Shown piece after piece: positions 43,979 through 54,559 of a stretch of 64,000 nt of DNA. The stretch is from contig NZ_JAFEMB010000001.1 of assembly GCF_016892705.1 (NCBI RefSeq), positions 1,612,001 to 1,676,000 of the forward strand, given 5' to 3'. The notes below the pieces were generated by a model, which ran no database searches, was not told the DNA's origin, and saw only the letters and a list, made by a program, of their open reading frames with translations. The DNA comes from Microvirga pudoricolor (lineage in GTDB: Bacteria; Pseudomonadota; Alphaproteobacteria; Rhizobiales; Beijerinckiaceae). Each line of letters begins with the position of its first letter. Positions within the stretch are counted from its first letter, which is position 1. The position numbers and the translations under genes are program-made.

Positions 43979-44398
43979 TTACTCGTCGTTGGGGCTGTCG
44001 TCGGCCTCGGGGCCCGTATCCTTGCGAACCTTGTCGCTACGCAGAAGCGCGTCGATGCGCGCAGCCTCGTCGAAGGTCTCGTCGCGGCGGAAGCGCAGGT
44101 CGGGCGCGAACTTCAGGTTGACGCGCCGGGCGACCTCCTGGCGCAGAACCTTCTTGTTCTTCTCCAGCGCCCGGATCACCGCGTCCTCGTCCTTGCCGCC
44201 GAGCGGCATCACGTAGGCGGTGGCGAGCTTCAGGTCGGGCGACATGCGCACTTCCGGGATGGTGATCACGTGCCGGGTCAGCGCGTCGTCCTGGATGTCG
44301 CCTCGGGACAGGACTTCGGCCAGCGCGTGGCGGATGAGTTCGGCCACTCGCTGCTGGCGCTGGGTCGGGCCGGTGGTTTGTTCGAAACGTTTCGCCAT
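43979..44398 (-). CDS. rbfA: 30S ribosome-binding factor A
   Basis: A 139-residue KH-like factor that binds 30S precursors and helps 16S 5'-end maturation, notably in the cold. Sequence hallmarks: [21 protein letters not shown], then [24 protein letters not shown] and [26 protein letters not shown] at 44398. A strong terminator lies upstream after infB, so rbfA-truB may be transcribed partly from a promoter within the 70 bases between that terminator and its start. Confidence 0.96.
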   Translation of the reverse strand: MAKRFEQTTGPTQRQQRVAELIRHALAEVLSRGDIQDDALTRHVITIPEVRMSPDLKLATAYVMPLGGKDEDAVIRALEKNKKVLRQEVARRVNLKFAPDLRFRRDETFDEAARIDALLRSDKVRKDTGPEADDSPNDE

Positions 44399-44471
44399 GG
44401 ATCAGGTTATGGATCTCTTCCGGGCTCGAACCGGATGGTCAAGTCTATCACGGCCCGACGGGCCTGCCTGC

Positions 44472-44503
44472 AAAAAGCATCACCGGGACGAGCCCGGTGA
44501 TGC
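44472..44503 (-). terminator. Intrinsic terminator downstream of infB
   Basis: On the minus strand, stem gcatcaccggg / cccggtgatgc with a five-base loop is followed by TTTTT (aaaaa at 44472-44476). It lies about 66 bases after the infB stop and separates it from rbfA. Confidence 0.9.
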
Positions 44504-44568
44504 GGATGATCGGCTGTGGGAGACGGGAGCCCTGGAGGCCGGCCCGTCCTTTCCGGATCCCGGAGGGA

Positions 44569-47382
44569 TCAGAGGGTCCGCTTGACCTCTTCGACGCGGT
44601 AGCACTCGATGAGATCGCCGACCCGCATGTCCTGGTAGTTTTCGAAGGACATGCCGCATTCCTGGCCGGCCGTGACCTCGCGGGCGTCGTCCTTGAAGCG
44701 CTTGAGCTGCGAGAGCCTGCCCTCATGGATAACCACGTTGTCGCGGATGAGGCGCACGTGGGCGCCGCGCTGGACCACGCCGTCGAGGACGCGGCAACCG
44801 GCGATCTTGCCGACCTTCGAGACGTTGAACACCTCGAGGATCTGCGCCTCGCCGAGGCGCTCCTCGCGGAGCGTGGGCGCGAGCAGGCCCGACATCGCCT
44901 TTTTCACATCGTCCACGAGGTCGTAGATGATGTTGTAGTAGCGGATCTCGACGCCGGCCCGGGCGGCGGCCTCGCGGGCCTCCTTGTGGGCGCGGACGTT
45001 GAAGCCCAGCACGATGGCGCCGGAAGCTTCCGCCAGGGTGATGTCCGATTCCGAGATGCCGCCGACGCCGGCCTGGAGAATCCGGGCGGAGACTTCGTCG
45101 TTGCCAACCTTCTCGAGGGCTCCGGCGATCGCTTCGGCCGAACCCTGCACGTCGGCCCGGATGACGAGCGGGAATTCCTTCCGCCCGGCGCCGGACTTCA
45201 GGTCGCGCATCATGTCGACCAGCGTGCGCCCGGCAGCACCGGTGCGGGCCGCTTGGTTTTCACGCTTCTGACGGGTGCGATACTCGGTGACCTCACGGGC
45301 GCGGGCCTCGGATTCGACCACCGCCACGCGGTCGCCGGCCTCGGGCGTGCCGTTGAAGCCCAGGATCTCGACGGGCACGGAGGGCCCGGCTTCCTTCACG
45401 TTGGCGCTCAGGTCGTTGATCAGGGCGCGCACGCGGCCCCATTCGGCGCCCGCCACCACGATGTCGCCCGTATGGAGCGTGCCGCGCTGGACGAGAACCG
45501 TCGCCACCGGGCCCCGGCCGCGATCGAGCTTGGCCTCGATGACCGTCCCTTCCGCCGAGCGGTCGGGATTGGCCTTGAGGTCGAGAATCTCGGACTGGAG
45601 CTGCAGGCCCTCGAGCAGGCTGTCGAGGCCCTGGCCGGTCTTGGCCGAAACCTCGAATTCGAGGGTTTCGCCGCCCATGGATTCCACCACGATGGAGTGC
45701 TGGAGCAGCTCGGTGCGCACCCGCTGCGGGTTGGCGTCGGGCTTGTCCACCTTGTTGATCGCCACGATGAGCGGCACGCCGGCCGCCTGCGCGTGGGTGA
45801 TCGCCTCCACGGTCTGGGGCATGACGCCGTCATCGGCCGCCACCACGAGCACCACGATATCCGTCACCTTGGCGCCGCGGGCGCGCATGGCCGTGAAGGC
45901 CGCGTGGCCCGGCGTGTCGATGAAGGTGATCTTGCCGCCGAGGGGCGAGGTCACCTGATAGGCGCCGATATGCTGCGTGATGCCGCCGGCCTCGCCGGAG
46001 ACCACGTTGGTCTTGCGGATGGCGTCGAGAAGCGAGGTCTTGCCGTGATCGACGTGGCCCATGATCGTGACCACGGGCGGACGCGACACGAGGTGATCGT
46101 CCACGTCGGGCGTGTCGAACAGGCCCTCCTCGACGTCCGACTCCGCCACGCGCTTGACCGTGTGGCCGAGCTCCTCGGCGATGAGCTGGGCGCTGTCCGC
46201 GTCGATCACGTCCGTGATCTTGTGCATCTGGCCCTGCTTCATGAGCATCTTGATCACGTCGACGCCGCGCTCCGACATGCGGTTGGCGAGCTCCTGGATC
46301 GTGATCGTCTCCGGAATGACCACCTCGCGGGCGATCTTTTCCTTCTGCTCGACCTGCCCCTTGCCCAGCAGGCGCTGGTTGCGGCGGCGGAACGACGCCA
46401 CGGAGCGGGTGCGCTCGTCGTCGAGGGCGTTGGACAGGGTCAGGCGGCCACGGCGCTTCTCCTCGCCGGGCGCGACCTTCGGGGTCTTGGGCACGGCGAC
46501 GGGCTTGGCCGCGATGCCGGGACGACGGATCGTCGGACGCGCGGCCTCCTCGTCGTCCGTGCGGGCGGGACGGGGGGTGACGCCGGCAGCCGGGCGGGCG
46601 ACCGGTTTGGCGGCTTCCGGCTCGGGCGCGGCGGGCGCCGGGCGGGCCATATGGTTCAGGCTCGGCGGACGGCGACTGTCGGTGCCGGCGAACCCGGGAC
46701 GGGGCGAACCGGCCGGGCGGGCGGCGCCTGCAGGACGCGGAGCGCCCCCCGGAATGCGGGCGGCGGCGGGTGCGCGATCCTGGGCCGGACGCGACGCGGA
46801 GGCTCCGGCCGGCGCGGACGACCGCGCCTCCTCGCCCAGGCGGCGGCGGGCTTCCTCCTCGGAACGGCGCTTGCGCTCGTCTTCCACGCGACGGCGCTCT
46901 TCTTCCTCGTGCTTGCGGGCCTCGGCGGCCTCGCGGTCACGGGCCTCGGTCGCCTCGCGCTCGGCGCGGCGCTTGGCCTCTTCGGCCTGCGACTGGCGAT
47001 CCTCTTCCTCGCGGCGCCGGGCATCCGCCAAGGCATTGGCGCGGGCATCCCGCTCCTGATCGGACAGGGTCCGCAGGACCACGCCGGAACGCGGCGCGTT
47101 GGATTGCCCGGGACGCGGACGCCCGCCCTGCGACGGGGCGGCCGGACGCGGCGGCGCGGCCGGCTTGGCCGCGACGGGCGCGGGCTGCGGGGCGGCAGGC
47201 TTCTCGGCAGGGGCAGTTCCGGGCGCAACAGGACGGCGCTTCACCGTCTCGACCACGACCGATTTCGAGCGGCCATGGGAGAAGCTCTGACGCACCGTAC
47301 CCTGTTCGACAGGGCGCTTCAGCGACAGCGTCTTGGGCGCCACGTGCAGCGTCTTGTCACCTGGATTTTTCGTATCACTCAT
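44569..47382 (-). CDS. infB: Translation initiation factor IF-2
   Basis: A 937-residue GTPase that brings fMet-tRNA to the 30S subunit. The long N-terminal part (about 1-380) is low-complexity and charged, Pro/Ala-rich then Glu/Arg-rich coiled coil, as in alphaproteobacteria. The IF2_N domain follows, then the G domain with GHVDHGKT at 442-449, DTPGHAAF and NKVDKPD. C-terminal domains II-IV end EVKRTL. The ATG at 47382 overlaps the ylxR gene by 8 bases; the longer frame is rejected because it lies inside ylxR. It ends in a strong terminator. Confidence 0.97.
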   Translation of the reverse strand: MSDTKNPGDKTLHVAPKTLSLKRPVEQGTVRQSFSHGRSKSVVVETVKRRPVAPGTAPAEKPAAPQPAPVAAKPAAPPRPAAPSQGGRPRPGQSNAPRSGVVLRTLSDQERDARANALADARRREEEDRQSQAEEAKRRAEREATEARDREAAEARKHEEEERRRVEDERKRRSEEEARRRLGEEARSSAPAGASASRPAQDRAPAAARIPGGAPRPAGAARPAGSPRPGFAGTDSRRPPSLNHMARPAPAAPEPEAAKPVARPAAGVTPRPARTDDEEAARPTIRRPGIAAKPVAVPKTPKVAPGEEKRRGRLTLSNALDDERTRSVASFRRRNQRLLGKGQVEQKEKIAREVVIPETITIQELANRMSERGVDVIKMLMKQGQMHKITDVIDADSAQLIAEELGHTVKRVAESDVEEGLFDTPDVDDHLVSRPPVVTIMGHVDHGKTSLLDAIRKTNVVSGEAGGITQHIGAYQVTSPLGGKITFIDTPGHAAFTAMRARGAKVTDIVVLVVAADDGVMPQTVEAITHAQAAGVPLIVAINKVDKPDANPQRVRTELLQHSIVVESMGGETLEFEVSAKTGQGLDSLLEGLQLQSEILDLKANPDRSAEGTVIEAKLDRGRGPVATVLVQRGTLHTGDIVVAGAEWGRVRALINDLSANVKEAGPSVPVEILGFNGTPEAGDRVAVVESEARAREVTEYRTRQKRENQAARTGAAGRTLVDMMRDLKSGAGRKEFPLVIRADVQGSAEAIAGALEKVGNDEVSARILQAGVGGISESDITLAEASGAIVLGFNVRAHKEAREAAARAGVEIRYYNIIYDLVDDVKKAMSGLLAPTLREERLGEAQILEVFNVSKVGKIAGCRVLDGVVQRGAHVRLIRDNVVIHEGRLSQLKRFKDDAREVTAGQECGMSFENYQDMRVGDLIECYRVEEVKRTL

Positions 47383-48052
47383 TCCGCTCAGATCCTGCGG
47401 GTTCCATAATCGTATGTTCACCGGCTCCCCCGACAGTGGAGCCAGTCTGACCAGCATCAATGCCGCGATAGGCGCGGTAACGATGCCAACGGGATAGAAA
47501 ACCGTCGCTTCCAGCGCCCGCGACGAGGGCAGCATGTATCACATGTGACCGGCCTAATGCCAAACCCATTTCGTCGTTTGACAGTTCCTGGATGACCGGA
47601 AAGCTTAATATTGCGTCGCCGAGGCGTTTTCGCAACTGGTTGGCGATCTTTCTTCTCCCGTCCTCCGCGGCTTCCGCCGCGTGAACGAGGGCAACGAGAG
47701 GCTTCTCGGCGGCGGCTGATTCGACCTTTGAGAAGCCCGCGATCACATTGCCTGCCTTGTTGGCAAGAGACAACCCCTGGCGCAGATCCTCGCGCAGGGT
47801 CCGCTCGATGGCCTCGGCGAGATCCGGCGCGGCCTTGACGTCCGCCTTGAAGGCGCGGGCGAAGAGGCGACGCTTGACCGCCTCCTCCACGCAGGCCCGG
47901 CTGGCCCCGACCCAGACCCCTCGGCCCGGCAGCTTATGCCGCAGATCCGGGAACACCTCCCCGTTCGGCCCAACGACGAAGCGGATCATCTCCGCGGCCG
48001 GTCGGACCGTTCGGGTCACAATGCAGGTGCGCTCCGGTTCTTGCCGCGCCAC
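47375..48052 (-). CDS. ylxR: YlxR/DUF448 RNA-binding protein fused to an L7Ae-like domain
   Basis: A 225-residue protein between nusA and infB. The N-terminal YlxR domain shows [19 protein letters not shown] and [22 protein letters not shown]; the middle L7Ae-like part has [19 protein letters not shown] and [17 protein letters not shown]. YlxR proteins bind RNA or nucleoid and affect transcription; the exact role is unclear. The start is GTG 48052 with aagga upstream. It overlaps infB by 8 bases. The last 40 residues ([12 protein letters not shown] onward) are unusual for the domain pair. Confidence 0.92.
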   Translation of the reverse strand: MARQEPERTCIVTRTVRPAAEMIRFVVGPNGEVFPDLRHKLPGRGVWVGASRACVEEAVKRRLFARAFKADVKAAPDLAEAIERTLREDLRQGLSLANKAGNVIAGFSKVESAAAEKPLVALVHAAEAAEDGRRKIANQLRKRLGDAILSFPVIQELSNDEMGLALGRSHVIHAALVAGAGSDGFLSRWHRYRAYRGIDAGQTGSTVGGAGEHTIMEPAGSERNE

Positions 48053-48081
48053 GGGAGAGGTCCTTTCCGGGCCATGGCCGG

Positions 48082-49704
48082 TTACGAGGGCTGAGCTTCG
48101 GTCTCGGCTTCCTCAGCCGATCCCTCGGTCTCGACTTCCTCGGTTTCGACCGGGGCCTCGATCCAACCTGCCTTGACGCGGGCCGCCATGATCATGCCCT
48201 CGGCATCCGCGCGGGAGATCTCGAAGCCGTCGAGGGCACCGGCGTAACGGGTAGCCTCGGGGCCGCGGCCTTCCGTCCAGCCCGTCAGGTCGTCCGTGGC
48301 GCAGCCCGCGAGATCCTCGACCGACTTGATGTCGTTCTCGCCGAGCGCCACCAGCATGGCTGTGGTGAGGCCGTCGATGTCCTTCAGGTCGTCCTCGACG
48401 CCGAGCTCCACCCGGCGGGCCTCATGCTCGGCCTCGATGCGGGCGAGGTATTCCTGGGCGCGGGACTGGATCTCGTTGGCGGTATCCTCGTCGAAGCCCT
48501 CGATGGAGGCGACCTCGGAGGCGTCCACGTAGGCGATCTCGTCCACGGAGCGGAAGCCTTCCGACGCGAGAAGCTGCGCCACGACCTCGTCCACGTCGAG
48601 GGCGTTCATGAACAGCTCGGTGCGCTCCTGGAATTCCTTCTGGCGGCGCTCCGATTCCTCGGCCTCGGTGAGGATGTCGATGTCCCAGCCCGTGAGCTGG
48701 GAAGCGAGGCGCACGTTCTGGCCGCGGCGGCCGATGGCGAGCGACAGCTGGTCGTCGGGCACCACCACCTCGATGCGGTCGGCCTCCTCGTCGAGCACCA
48801 CCTTGACCACCTCGGCGGGCTGGAGCGCGTTGACGATGAAGGTGGCCTGGTCGGGCGACCACGGAATGATGTCGATCTTCTCGCCCTGGAGCTCGCCCAC
48901 CACGGCCTGCACGCGCGAGCCGCGCATGCCCACGCAGGCGCCCACCGGATCGATGGAGGAATCGCGGGACGTCACGGCGATCTTGGCGCGCGATCCCGGA
49001 TCGCGGGCGACCGCCTGCACGGACACGATGCCGTCGTAGATCTCGGGCACTTCCTGCGTGAAGAGCTTCGCCATGAATTGCGGATGCGTGCGCGACAGGA
49101 AGATCTGCGGTCCGCGGGTCTCGCGGCGCACGTCGAACAGGTAGGCGCGCACCCGGTCGCCCGGCCGGAAGGTCTCGCGGGGGATCAGCTCGTCCCGGCG
49201 CACGATCGCCTCGCCCCGGCCCAGATCCACGATCACGTTGCCGTACTCGACGCGCTTGACGACGCCGTTCACGACCTCGCCGATGCGGTCCTTGTACTCC
49301 TGGTACTGGCGGTCGCGCTCGGCGTCGCGCACCTTCTGGACGATGACCTGCTTGGCCGATTGCGCCGCGATGCGGCCGAAATCGAAGGGCGGCAGCGTCT
49401 CGGAGATGGCGTCGCCCTCCTGCGCCGCCGGATTGCGCTTGCGCGCCTCGGAGAGCGGGATCTCGCGGGAATCGTTTTCCATCGCGGCGTCGTCCACCAC
49501 CAGAAGATGGCGGGACAGCCGCAGCTCGCCGGTCTTCGGATTGATCTCGGCGTGGATGTCGGTTTCGGCGCCGTAGCGGGAGCGGGCCGCCTTGGCGATG
49601 GCGTCCGCCATGGCGTCCAGAACGATCTGCTTGTCGATTACCTTCTCGCGCGCGACCGCATCGGCGATCTGCAAGAGCTCAAGCCTGTTGGCGCTGACAG
49701 CCAT
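48082..49704 (-). CDS. nusA: Transcription termination/antitermination factor NusA
   Basis: A 540-residue RNA polymerase-binding factor. The N-terminal domain (VSANRLELLQIADAVAREKV) is followed by S1 (GEVVNGVVKRVEYGNVIVDLG), two KH domains (DPVGACVGMRGSRVQAVV and SLAIGRRGQNVRLASQLTG) and C-terminal HhH-like repeats with an acidic tail ending ETEAQPS. ATG 49704 has aaggag 8 bases upstream, which decides against the GTG at 49713. The gene starts 5 bases after the rimP stop; the order rimP-nusA-ylxR-infB is conserved. Confidence 0.97.
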   Translation of the reverse strand: MAVSANRLELLQIADAVAREKVIDKQIVLDAMADAIAKAARSRYGAETDIHAEINPKTGELRLSRHLLVVDDAAMENDSREIPLSEARKRNPAAQEGDAISETLPPFDFGRIAAQSAKQVIVQKVRDAERDRQYQEYKDRIGEVVNGVVKRVEYGNVIVDLGRGEAIVRRDELIPRETFRPGDRVRAYLFDVRRETRGPQIFLSRTHPQFMAKLFTQEVPEIYDGIVSVQAVARDPGSRAKIAVTSRDSSIDPVGACVGMRGSRVQAVVGELQGEKIDIIPWSPDQATFIVNALQPAEVVKVVLDEEADRIEVVVPDDQLSLAIGRRGQNVRLASQLTGWDIDILTEAEESERRQKEFQERTELFMNALDVDEVVAQLLASEGFRSVDEIAYVDASEVASIEGFDEDTANEIQSRAQEYLARIEAEHEARRVELGVEDDLKDIDGLTTAMLVALGENDIKSVEDLAGCATDDLTGWTEGRGPEATRYAGALDGFEISRADAEGMIMAARVKAGWIEAPVETEEVETEGSAEEAETEAQPS

Positions 49705-49709
49705 CGGGG

Positions 49710-50387
49710 TCACTCCTTCCTGGGGTTCTTCTTCCGCGGGCCGTTCTTCTCGGGCGGCTTCGCGGAGCTGTTCGGGTTGTTGTCCGGGTTGTTGTCATTG
49801 AGGCTGTCTTCGGCCTCGATCTCCTCGTCCGCGCCCTCCGCCGACGGGGCGGTGCCCCGGCGCAAGGACTCGCGGATCAAATCGTCGGTCAGCACCAGTC
49901 GGGATTCGCCGAGATCGGTCAGGGGCAGGCGCACGAGGCGCTCCTCGCCTTCCTTGACGTCCGGCAACTCGACCAGCGCGAAGCCGTCCTCGACGCCCCG
50001 GATGAAGCCCCGGAAGCGCTTGCGGCCGTTGAGCGGCACCGCCATCTCGATCTTGGCGTCATAGCCGATCCAGCGCTCGAAATCGCTCGCGCGCACGAGC
50101 GGCCGATCGATCCCCGGCGAGGAGACCTCCAGGTAATAGGCCTGGGCGACCGGATCCTCGAGGTCGAGGATGGGCGAGATCGTCTTGCTGACGGTCTCGC
50201 AATCGTCCACCGACATGGTGCCGTCCGGCCGCTCGGCCATGATCTGCACCGTGCAGCCGTTGGTGGGCGTCACCCGCACCCGCACGAGGTGGAAACCCAG
50301 ATCCTCGATGGCCGGCTCCACCAGCGCCGCCACCCGAGCGGCCACGCCGGTTTCCGTGATCAGGCGCCTGTCGCGTTCGTTCGTCAT
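49710..50387 (-). CDS. rimP: Ribosome maturation factor RimP
   Basis: A 225-residue factor for 30S subunit assembly. The core is clear: [42 protein letters not shown] and [14 protein letters not shown]. It is longer than most RimP (about 150-200) because of an acidic then Asn/Pro/Lys-rich C-terminal tail of about 45 residues ([20 protein letters not shown]). ATG 50387; the upstream frame contains the leader hairpin and is not coding. It is first gene of the rimP-nusA-ylxR-infB operon. Confidence 0.95.
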   Translation of the reverse strand: MTNERDRRLITETGVAARVAALVEPAIEDLGFHLVRVRVTPTNGCTVQIMAERPDGTMSVDDCETVSKTISPILDLEDPVAQAYYLEVSSPGIDRPLVRASDFERWIGYDAKIEMAVPLNGRKRFRGFIRGVEDGFALVELPDVKEGEERLVRLPLTDLGESRLVLTDDLIRESLRRGTAPSAEGADEEIEAEDSLNDNNPDNNPNSSAKPPEKNGPRKKNPRKE

Positions 50388-50437
50388 CGTATTCCGTTGG
50401 TGTCCCGTCGGTTTTCGCGGGCCCTGGCGTCCGAGCA

Positions 50438-50468
50438 ATAAAAAAGAGCGGACCCGGCGGGCCCACTC
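50438..50468 (-). promoter_or_regulatory. Attenuator-like hairpin in the rimP operon leader
   Basis: On the minus strand gagtgggcccg / cgggtccgctc (with G-U pairs) forms a stem followed directly by TTTTTTAT, about 50 bases before the rimP start and downstream of a possible -10 (TATACT at about 50478-50483). A terminator inside the leader suggests attenuation of rimP-nusA-infB, as proposed for rimP leaders in other proteobacteria. Confidence 0.65.
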
Positions 50469-50546
50469 CCAAAAGCAGTATACACTGCAACCAGAGCTGA
50501 CAGGGCGAACTATAGCGCCTCGCGCCGGTCGATGCAAGAGTCCGGG

Positions 50547-51983
50547 TCAGACGATCAGGAAGTCCTTGTAGGTCACCGTCGGCTTCTTGCTCAAGGACGC
50601 GAACGCCACGGCCTTTTCGGGGCCGTTGCCGTCGGGATCATAGGACAGGACGCCGGATTTGGCGTTGTAGAGAATCCGGTCGTTGGCGTCGTGAGCCGCC
50701 GCGCCCTTCCAGAACGCGCCCTTGTGGAGTTTGCCCGAGAGCTTGCCGAGCGCGCCGAAGATGTCGGCGTCGAGCCGCATCGTATCGTCGCGGGAGGAAA
50801 AATCCGTGATGGTGTCGCGGCTCCGGGCGGCCACGCGGGTGTCGAACAGGAAGGAATCGCTGCCCGGCCCGCCCGTGAGCACGTCCTTGCCCTGGCGCCC
50901 GGCGATGAGGTCGTTGCCGGCGCCGCCCTCGAGGCGGTTGGCGGCCGCGTTGCCCTTGAGGATGTCGCTCCCGGCGCCGCCCTTGGCGTTCTCGATGAGG
51001 GACCGGGGGCTGCCCTTGTGCTGCAGGGCGTTGTAGACGTTGCCCAGGGCCTTGTGGCCGTCGCCCAGGGCGGCCCGCTGCGCGTGGCTGAGAACCGAAT
51101 ACCCGCCCGGTTCGAGGTCGATCCGCACCCCGTTCGCGTAGTTCGACAGGTCGAAGGTGTCGTTGCCGCCCCCGTCCCAGATCGTCTCGAAGATCCGGTT
51201 GGCCTTGGCGCCCTTGACCTCGCCGCTGCCGGGACGGCCCTGCCCCACCCCGTCCACGAAAGCCTCGCCGGTGCGGGGATCCCACCGGTAGGTGGTCGGG
51301 CCGGCGCGGAAACTGTAATTGGCGCCGTACAGGGTCTGCAGCGCCGCGATGTCGTACATCATGTAGGTTTGCGGATAGCCGACATCCTCGTTGGCGAGCC
51401 CCGAGATCGGCTGGCCCTGATAGGACCGGTAGCTCATCACCGTGTATTGCAGCTGGTCGAGCCTGGCCGGGAGGACGGGGCTGTCCTCGTGGGGATGCTT
51501 GAGCCCGATGGCGTGCCCGAATTCATGCAGGGCCACCAGGGCCTCGTAGCCGCCGAGGGCGGGCTTGTCGAAATCGTAGAAGGGCCCGAACCAGACATCG
51601 CCTGCGGCCGGTCCGCTGCGGGGGTCCGGCAGGTAGGTATAGGCCACGTCCGCCAGGCCCGTGGCGGCCACGCGCAGATCGGCGCCGGATCCGGCGGCCT
51701 CCCGGAAGGACAGCCGGGTGAACCCCTCGATCGGCGTGAGCGTCATGGCGGCCCCGCCGGACTCCGGGCCGGTGCCGTCGATGAAGGCGCGGAAGGTCTG
51801 GCGCAGGGCGGGGCCGACGGGCTCGAAGCGGCTGAAGGGTTCGCCGAGGCCGTAGGCGAAGCCGTAGCCCGCCGAGCCGTCCGGAAACCCGTAGGTCAGG
51901 GAGCCGGACCAAGCATAGCCGGACAGGAGCGCGTCGATTCCGACATCGCCGGCGGTCACGAATGTTCTGGTGGGCCGAGCCAT
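50547..51983 (-). CDS. Serralysin-like M10 metallopeptidase with RTX repeats
   Basis: A 478-residue metzincin. The zinc site HEFGHAIGLKH places His153, Glu154, His157 and His163, and the Met-turn is in YTVMSYRSY. A peptidase C-terminal region with RTX nonapeptide units (GGAGSDILKG, GGAGNDLIAG, GGPGSDSFLF, about 348-385) follows, and the C-terminus ends with hydrophobic FLIV, typical of type I secretion substrates. No type I exporter genes are in the window. It sits between trmB and rimP, which are otherwise neighbours in many Hyphomicrobiales, so it is probably an insertion. ATG 51983. Confidence 0.9.
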   Translation of the reverse strand: MARPTRTFVTAGDVGIDALLSGYAWSGSLTYGFPDGSAGYGFAYGLGEPFSRFEPVGPALRQTFRAFIDGTGPESGGAAMTLTPIEGFTRLSFREAAGSGADLRVAATGLADVAYTYLPDPRSGPAAGDVWFGPFYDFDKPALGGYEALVALHEFGHAIGLKHPHEDSPVLPARLDQLQYTVMSYRSYQGQPISGLANEDVGYPQTYMMYDIAALQTLYGANYSFRAGPTTYRWDPRTGEAFVDGVGQGRPGSGEVKGAKANRIFETIWDGGGNDTFDLSNYANGVRIDLEPGGYSVLSHAQRAALGDGHKALGNVYNALQHKGSPRSLIENAKGGAGSDILKGNAAANRLEGGAGNDLIAGRQGKDVLTGGPGSDSFLFDTRVAARSRDTITDFSSRDDTMRLDADIFGALGKLSGKLHKGAFWKGAAAHDANDRILYNAKSGVLSYDPDGNGPEKAVAFASLSKKPTVTYKDFLIV

Positions 51984-52106
51984 GGGGCCTCGCTACGTGA
52001 TAACGTCTTCTCGACTTCGACACTTAGGTCGCGCGGCCCCAACCTCAACGTCCCGGTCGCCCTGGTCCGTGCCGTGGGGCACAGGATGGCAGGACCGGCT
52101 CGTCCG

Positions 52107-52787
52107 TTACACCCGGACGAAGGTCAGGTACGAGGGCACGCGGCCTTCCCGCAGGGCCTTGGCCTCGTAGCGGGTGCCGGGCCAGCCGGCCCAGGGACGG
52201 CGCCAGTCGTCCGGCCGGGCGGCGGTCCAGCGGAAATCCGGGGATCGCAGGATTCGGGCGATGCCCCAGCCCGCGTAATCGTCGATGTCGGTGGCGAAGC
52301 GCAACTGGGCACCGGGTCGCATGACCCGCGCCAGCAGGCTCAAGGTCTCGTCCGAGACCAGGCGCCGCTTGCGCTGACGGCGCTTGGGCCAGGGGTCCGG
52401 GTAGAGGATATAGACCCGGTCGAAGGCCGCCTCCGGCAAGGCCGGCAGGAGGTGGGTGACGTCGTCGTCCCAGAGACGGACGTTCGTCAGGCCCTCTCCG
52501 TCGATCAAGGCCAGCATTTTGGCCATGCCGTTCAGGAAGGGTTCGCAGCCGATGATGTTCACGTCCGGATGGGCGCGGGCCTGGGCGGCGAGGTGCTCGC
52601 CGCCGCCGAAGCCGATCTCGAGCCAGGTCTCGCGGCCGGGGGCCGGGAACAGCTCCGAGAGGGCAGCCCCCGGCGCGACCCGCAGGGCCGGGAGCAGGTT
52701 TTGGACCAGGTCGTCCTGGCCGGCGCGCAGCCTCTTGCCTTTCCGGCGCCCGAAGAAGGCGCCGGTCCCTTCGGAGGCTGCGGTCAT
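52107..52787 (-). CDS. trmB: tRNA (guanine-N7-)-methyltransferase
   Basis: A 226-residue SAM-dependent enzyme that methylates G46 of tRNA. The cofactor motif is LEIGFGGGEHL; the hallmark YILYPDPWPKRRQRKRRLV contains the catalytic Asp and substrate-binding Lys/Arg; FFGRRKGKRLRAGQ opens the protein. ATG 52787 lies 4 bases after the metK stop, so the two are translated from one transcript, and TrmB sits beside the maker of its own methyl donor. Confidence 0.95.
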   Translation of the reverse strand: MTAASEGTGAFFGRRKGKRLRAGQDDLVQNLLPALRVAPGAALSELFPAPGRETWLEIGFGGGEHLAAQARAHPDVNIIGCEPFLNGMAKMLALIDGEGLTNVRLWDDDVTHLLPALPEAAFDRVYILYPDPWPKRRQRKRRLVSDETLSLLARVMRPGAQLRFATDIDDYAGWGIARILRSPDFRWTAARPDDWRRPWAGWPGTRYEAKALREGRVPSYLTFVRV

Positions 52788-52791
52788 AGCC

Positions 52792-53967
52792 TTAGGCCAG
52801 GGCCGACTTGAGGCTGTCGGCGAGGTCCGTCTTTTCCCACGAGAAGCCGCCATCGGCTTCCGGGGCGCGGCCGAAATGGCCGTAGGCGGCCGTACGGGCG
52901 TAGATCGGGCGGTTCAGGTTCAGATGGGTGCGGATACCGCGGGGCGACAGGTCCATGGCCTCCATCAGGAACGTCTCGAGCTTGCCCTCGTCCACCTTGC
53001 CGGTGCCATGCAGGTCCGCGTAGATCGACAGGGGCTTGGCCACGCCGATGGCGTAGGAGAGCTGCAGGGTGCAGCGGTCGGCGAGGCCCGCCGCCACCAC
53101 GTTCTTGGCGAGATACCGCGCCGCGTAGGCCGCCGAGCGGTCCACCTTCGTCGGGTCCTTGCCCGAGAACGCGCCGCCGCCGTGGGGAGCCGCGCCGCCA
53201 TAGGTGTCCACGATGATCTTCCGGCCCGTGAGGCCGCAATCGCCGTCCGGGCCGCCGATCACGAACTTGCCCGTGGGGTTCACGTGCCAGACCGTCTCGT
53301 CGTTGACCCAGCCCTGCGGCAGGGTCTTGCGGATATAGGGCTCCACGATGCCGCGCACGTCATCGGAGGACAGGTTCTCGTCGAGATGCTGGGTCGACAG
53401 GACGATCTGGGTCGCGGCGACAGGCTTGCCGTTCTCGTAGCGCACCGTCACCTGACTCTTGGCGTCGGGGCCCAGGACGGCGGCGCCGTTTTCCTTGGAC
53501 TTGCGGGCCTTGGTGAGGTTCTCCAGGATCTTGTGGGCGTAGTAGATCGGGGCCGGCATCAGCTCCGGGGTCTCGTTGCAGGCATAGCCGAACATGATGC
53601 CCTGGTCGCCCGCGCCCTCATCCTTGTTGCCGGCGGCGTCCACGCCCTGGGCGATGTCGGCCGACTGGGCGTGCAGGTGGATCGCCACGTCGGCGGTCTT
53701 CCAATGGAAGCCGTCCTGCTCGTAGCCGATATCCTTGATGGCCGCGCGGGTGAGCTCCTCGACCTGCTCGATCACGGAGGACGGGCCGCGCACCTCACCG
53801 GCGATCACGACGCGGTTGGTGGTCGCGAGCGTCTCGGCGGCCACGCGGGCCTCCGGCTGCGCCGCCAGGTAGGCGTCCACGATGCTGTCGGAGATCCGAT
53901 CGCAAACCTTGTCCGGATGGCCTTCGGAGACGGATTCGCTCGTGAAAAGGTAGCTTGAGCGCGGCAC
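52792..53967 (-). CDS. metK: S-adenosylmethionine synthetase
   Basis: A 391-residue enzyme making SAM from methionine and ATP. Family blocks: [52 protein letters not shown] and [16 protein letters not shown]. The start is GTG 53967 with aaagga 8 bases upstream. No SAM riboswitch was recognised in the 118 bases upstream. The gene is preceded by a conserved XRE regulator gene and followed by trmB at 4 bases. Confidence 0.97.
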   Translation of the reverse strand: MPRSSYLFTSESVSEGHPDKVCDRISDSIVDAYLAAQPEARVAAETLATTNRVVIAGEVRGPSSVIEQVEELTRAAIKDIGYEQDGFHWKTADVAIHLHAQSADIAQGVDAAGNKDEGAGDQGIMFGYACNETPELMPAPIYYAHKILENLTKARKSKENGAAVLGPDAKSQVTVRYENGKPVAATQIVLSTQHLDENLSSDDVRGIVEPYIRKTLPQGWVNDETVWHVNPTGKFVIGGPDGDCGLTGRKIIVDTYGGAAPHGGGAFSGKDPTKVDRSAAYAARYLAKNVVAAGLADRCTLQLSYAIGVAKPLSIYADLHGTGKVDEGKLETFLMEAMDLSPRGIRTHLNLNRPIYARTAAYGHFGRAPEADGGFSWEKTDLADSLKSALA

Positions 53968-54085
53968 GGGATATTCCTTTGGGTTTTATCGCGAGATGAA
54001 GGATCCGCGCCCCCAGGGATGCCGCGGAAAGCGCCGTCATGGCCCAAGGCCGCAGAAAGGTCAAGAAAAACGGCGAACGCGTTCT

Positions 54086-54511
54086 TTATGAAGAACGCGG
54101 CTCGTCTTCTCCGGAGGCCTCCTCCGAGGCGGACAGCACCGAGACGAGCTGCACGATGCTGCGACGAACCTTCGCACTCTTGATCTGCGCGAAGGTGCGC
54201 ACGAGCTGCAGCCCTTCCGGGGTCGACATGACCTCCGCTGCGTAGGGCGCGGCGTCCGTGTCGGAGAAGCCGCTGTCCTTGCGGCTCTTGAGGCCGGTGA
54301 AGAAGAACTCGATCTCGACGCCCAGCACGGTGGCGATGTCGACGAGGCGGCCGACGCTGATCCGGTTGGTGCCCTTCTCGTATTTCTGAACCTGCTGGAA
54401 CGTCAGTCCCAGCATCTCGCCGAGCTTCTCCTGGGACATTCCCACCGTCATCCGACGCATGCGCACGCGGCTGCCGATTTCCACATCGATCTCGGTGGTC
54501 GACTTCTTCAT
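54086..54511 (-). CDS. XRE-family helix-turn-helix regulator next to metK
   Basis: A 141-residue regulator. The HTH (GSRVRMRRMTVGMSQEKLGE, then LGLTFQQVQKYEKGTNRIS) occupies residues 12-55; the C-terminal part shows EVMSTPEGLQLVRTFAQIKS and an acidic end. Such small XRE proteins lie beside metK or lnt in most Hyphomicrobiales genomes and some control the neighbouring methionine/SAM or stress genes; the target here is unknown. ATG 54511. It lies between lnt and metK in the same direction with 118 bases before metK. Confidence 0.92.
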   Translation of the reverse strand: MKKSTTEIDVEIGSRVRMRRMTVGMSQEKLGEMLGLTFQQVQKYEKGTNRISVGRLVDIATVLGVEIEFFFTGLKSRKDSGFSDTDAAPYAAEVMSTPEGLQLVRTFAQIKSAKVRRSIVQLVSVLSASEEASGEDEPRSS

Positions 54512-54559
54512 CGATCAAGCTCTCCCCGCGAGCGTGGCCAGGGCGCCAGGCTCCGCCCG

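Noticed and set aside
50532..52811. Long plus-strand open frame opposite the M10 peptidase and trmB
   Set aside because: Shadow frame; the minus strand carries HExxHxxGxxH and TrmB motifs.
53968..54085. SAM riboswitch upstream of metK
   Set aside because: No pairing pattern of SAM-I, SAM-II or SAM-V could be recognised; only a plain ribosome site is seen.
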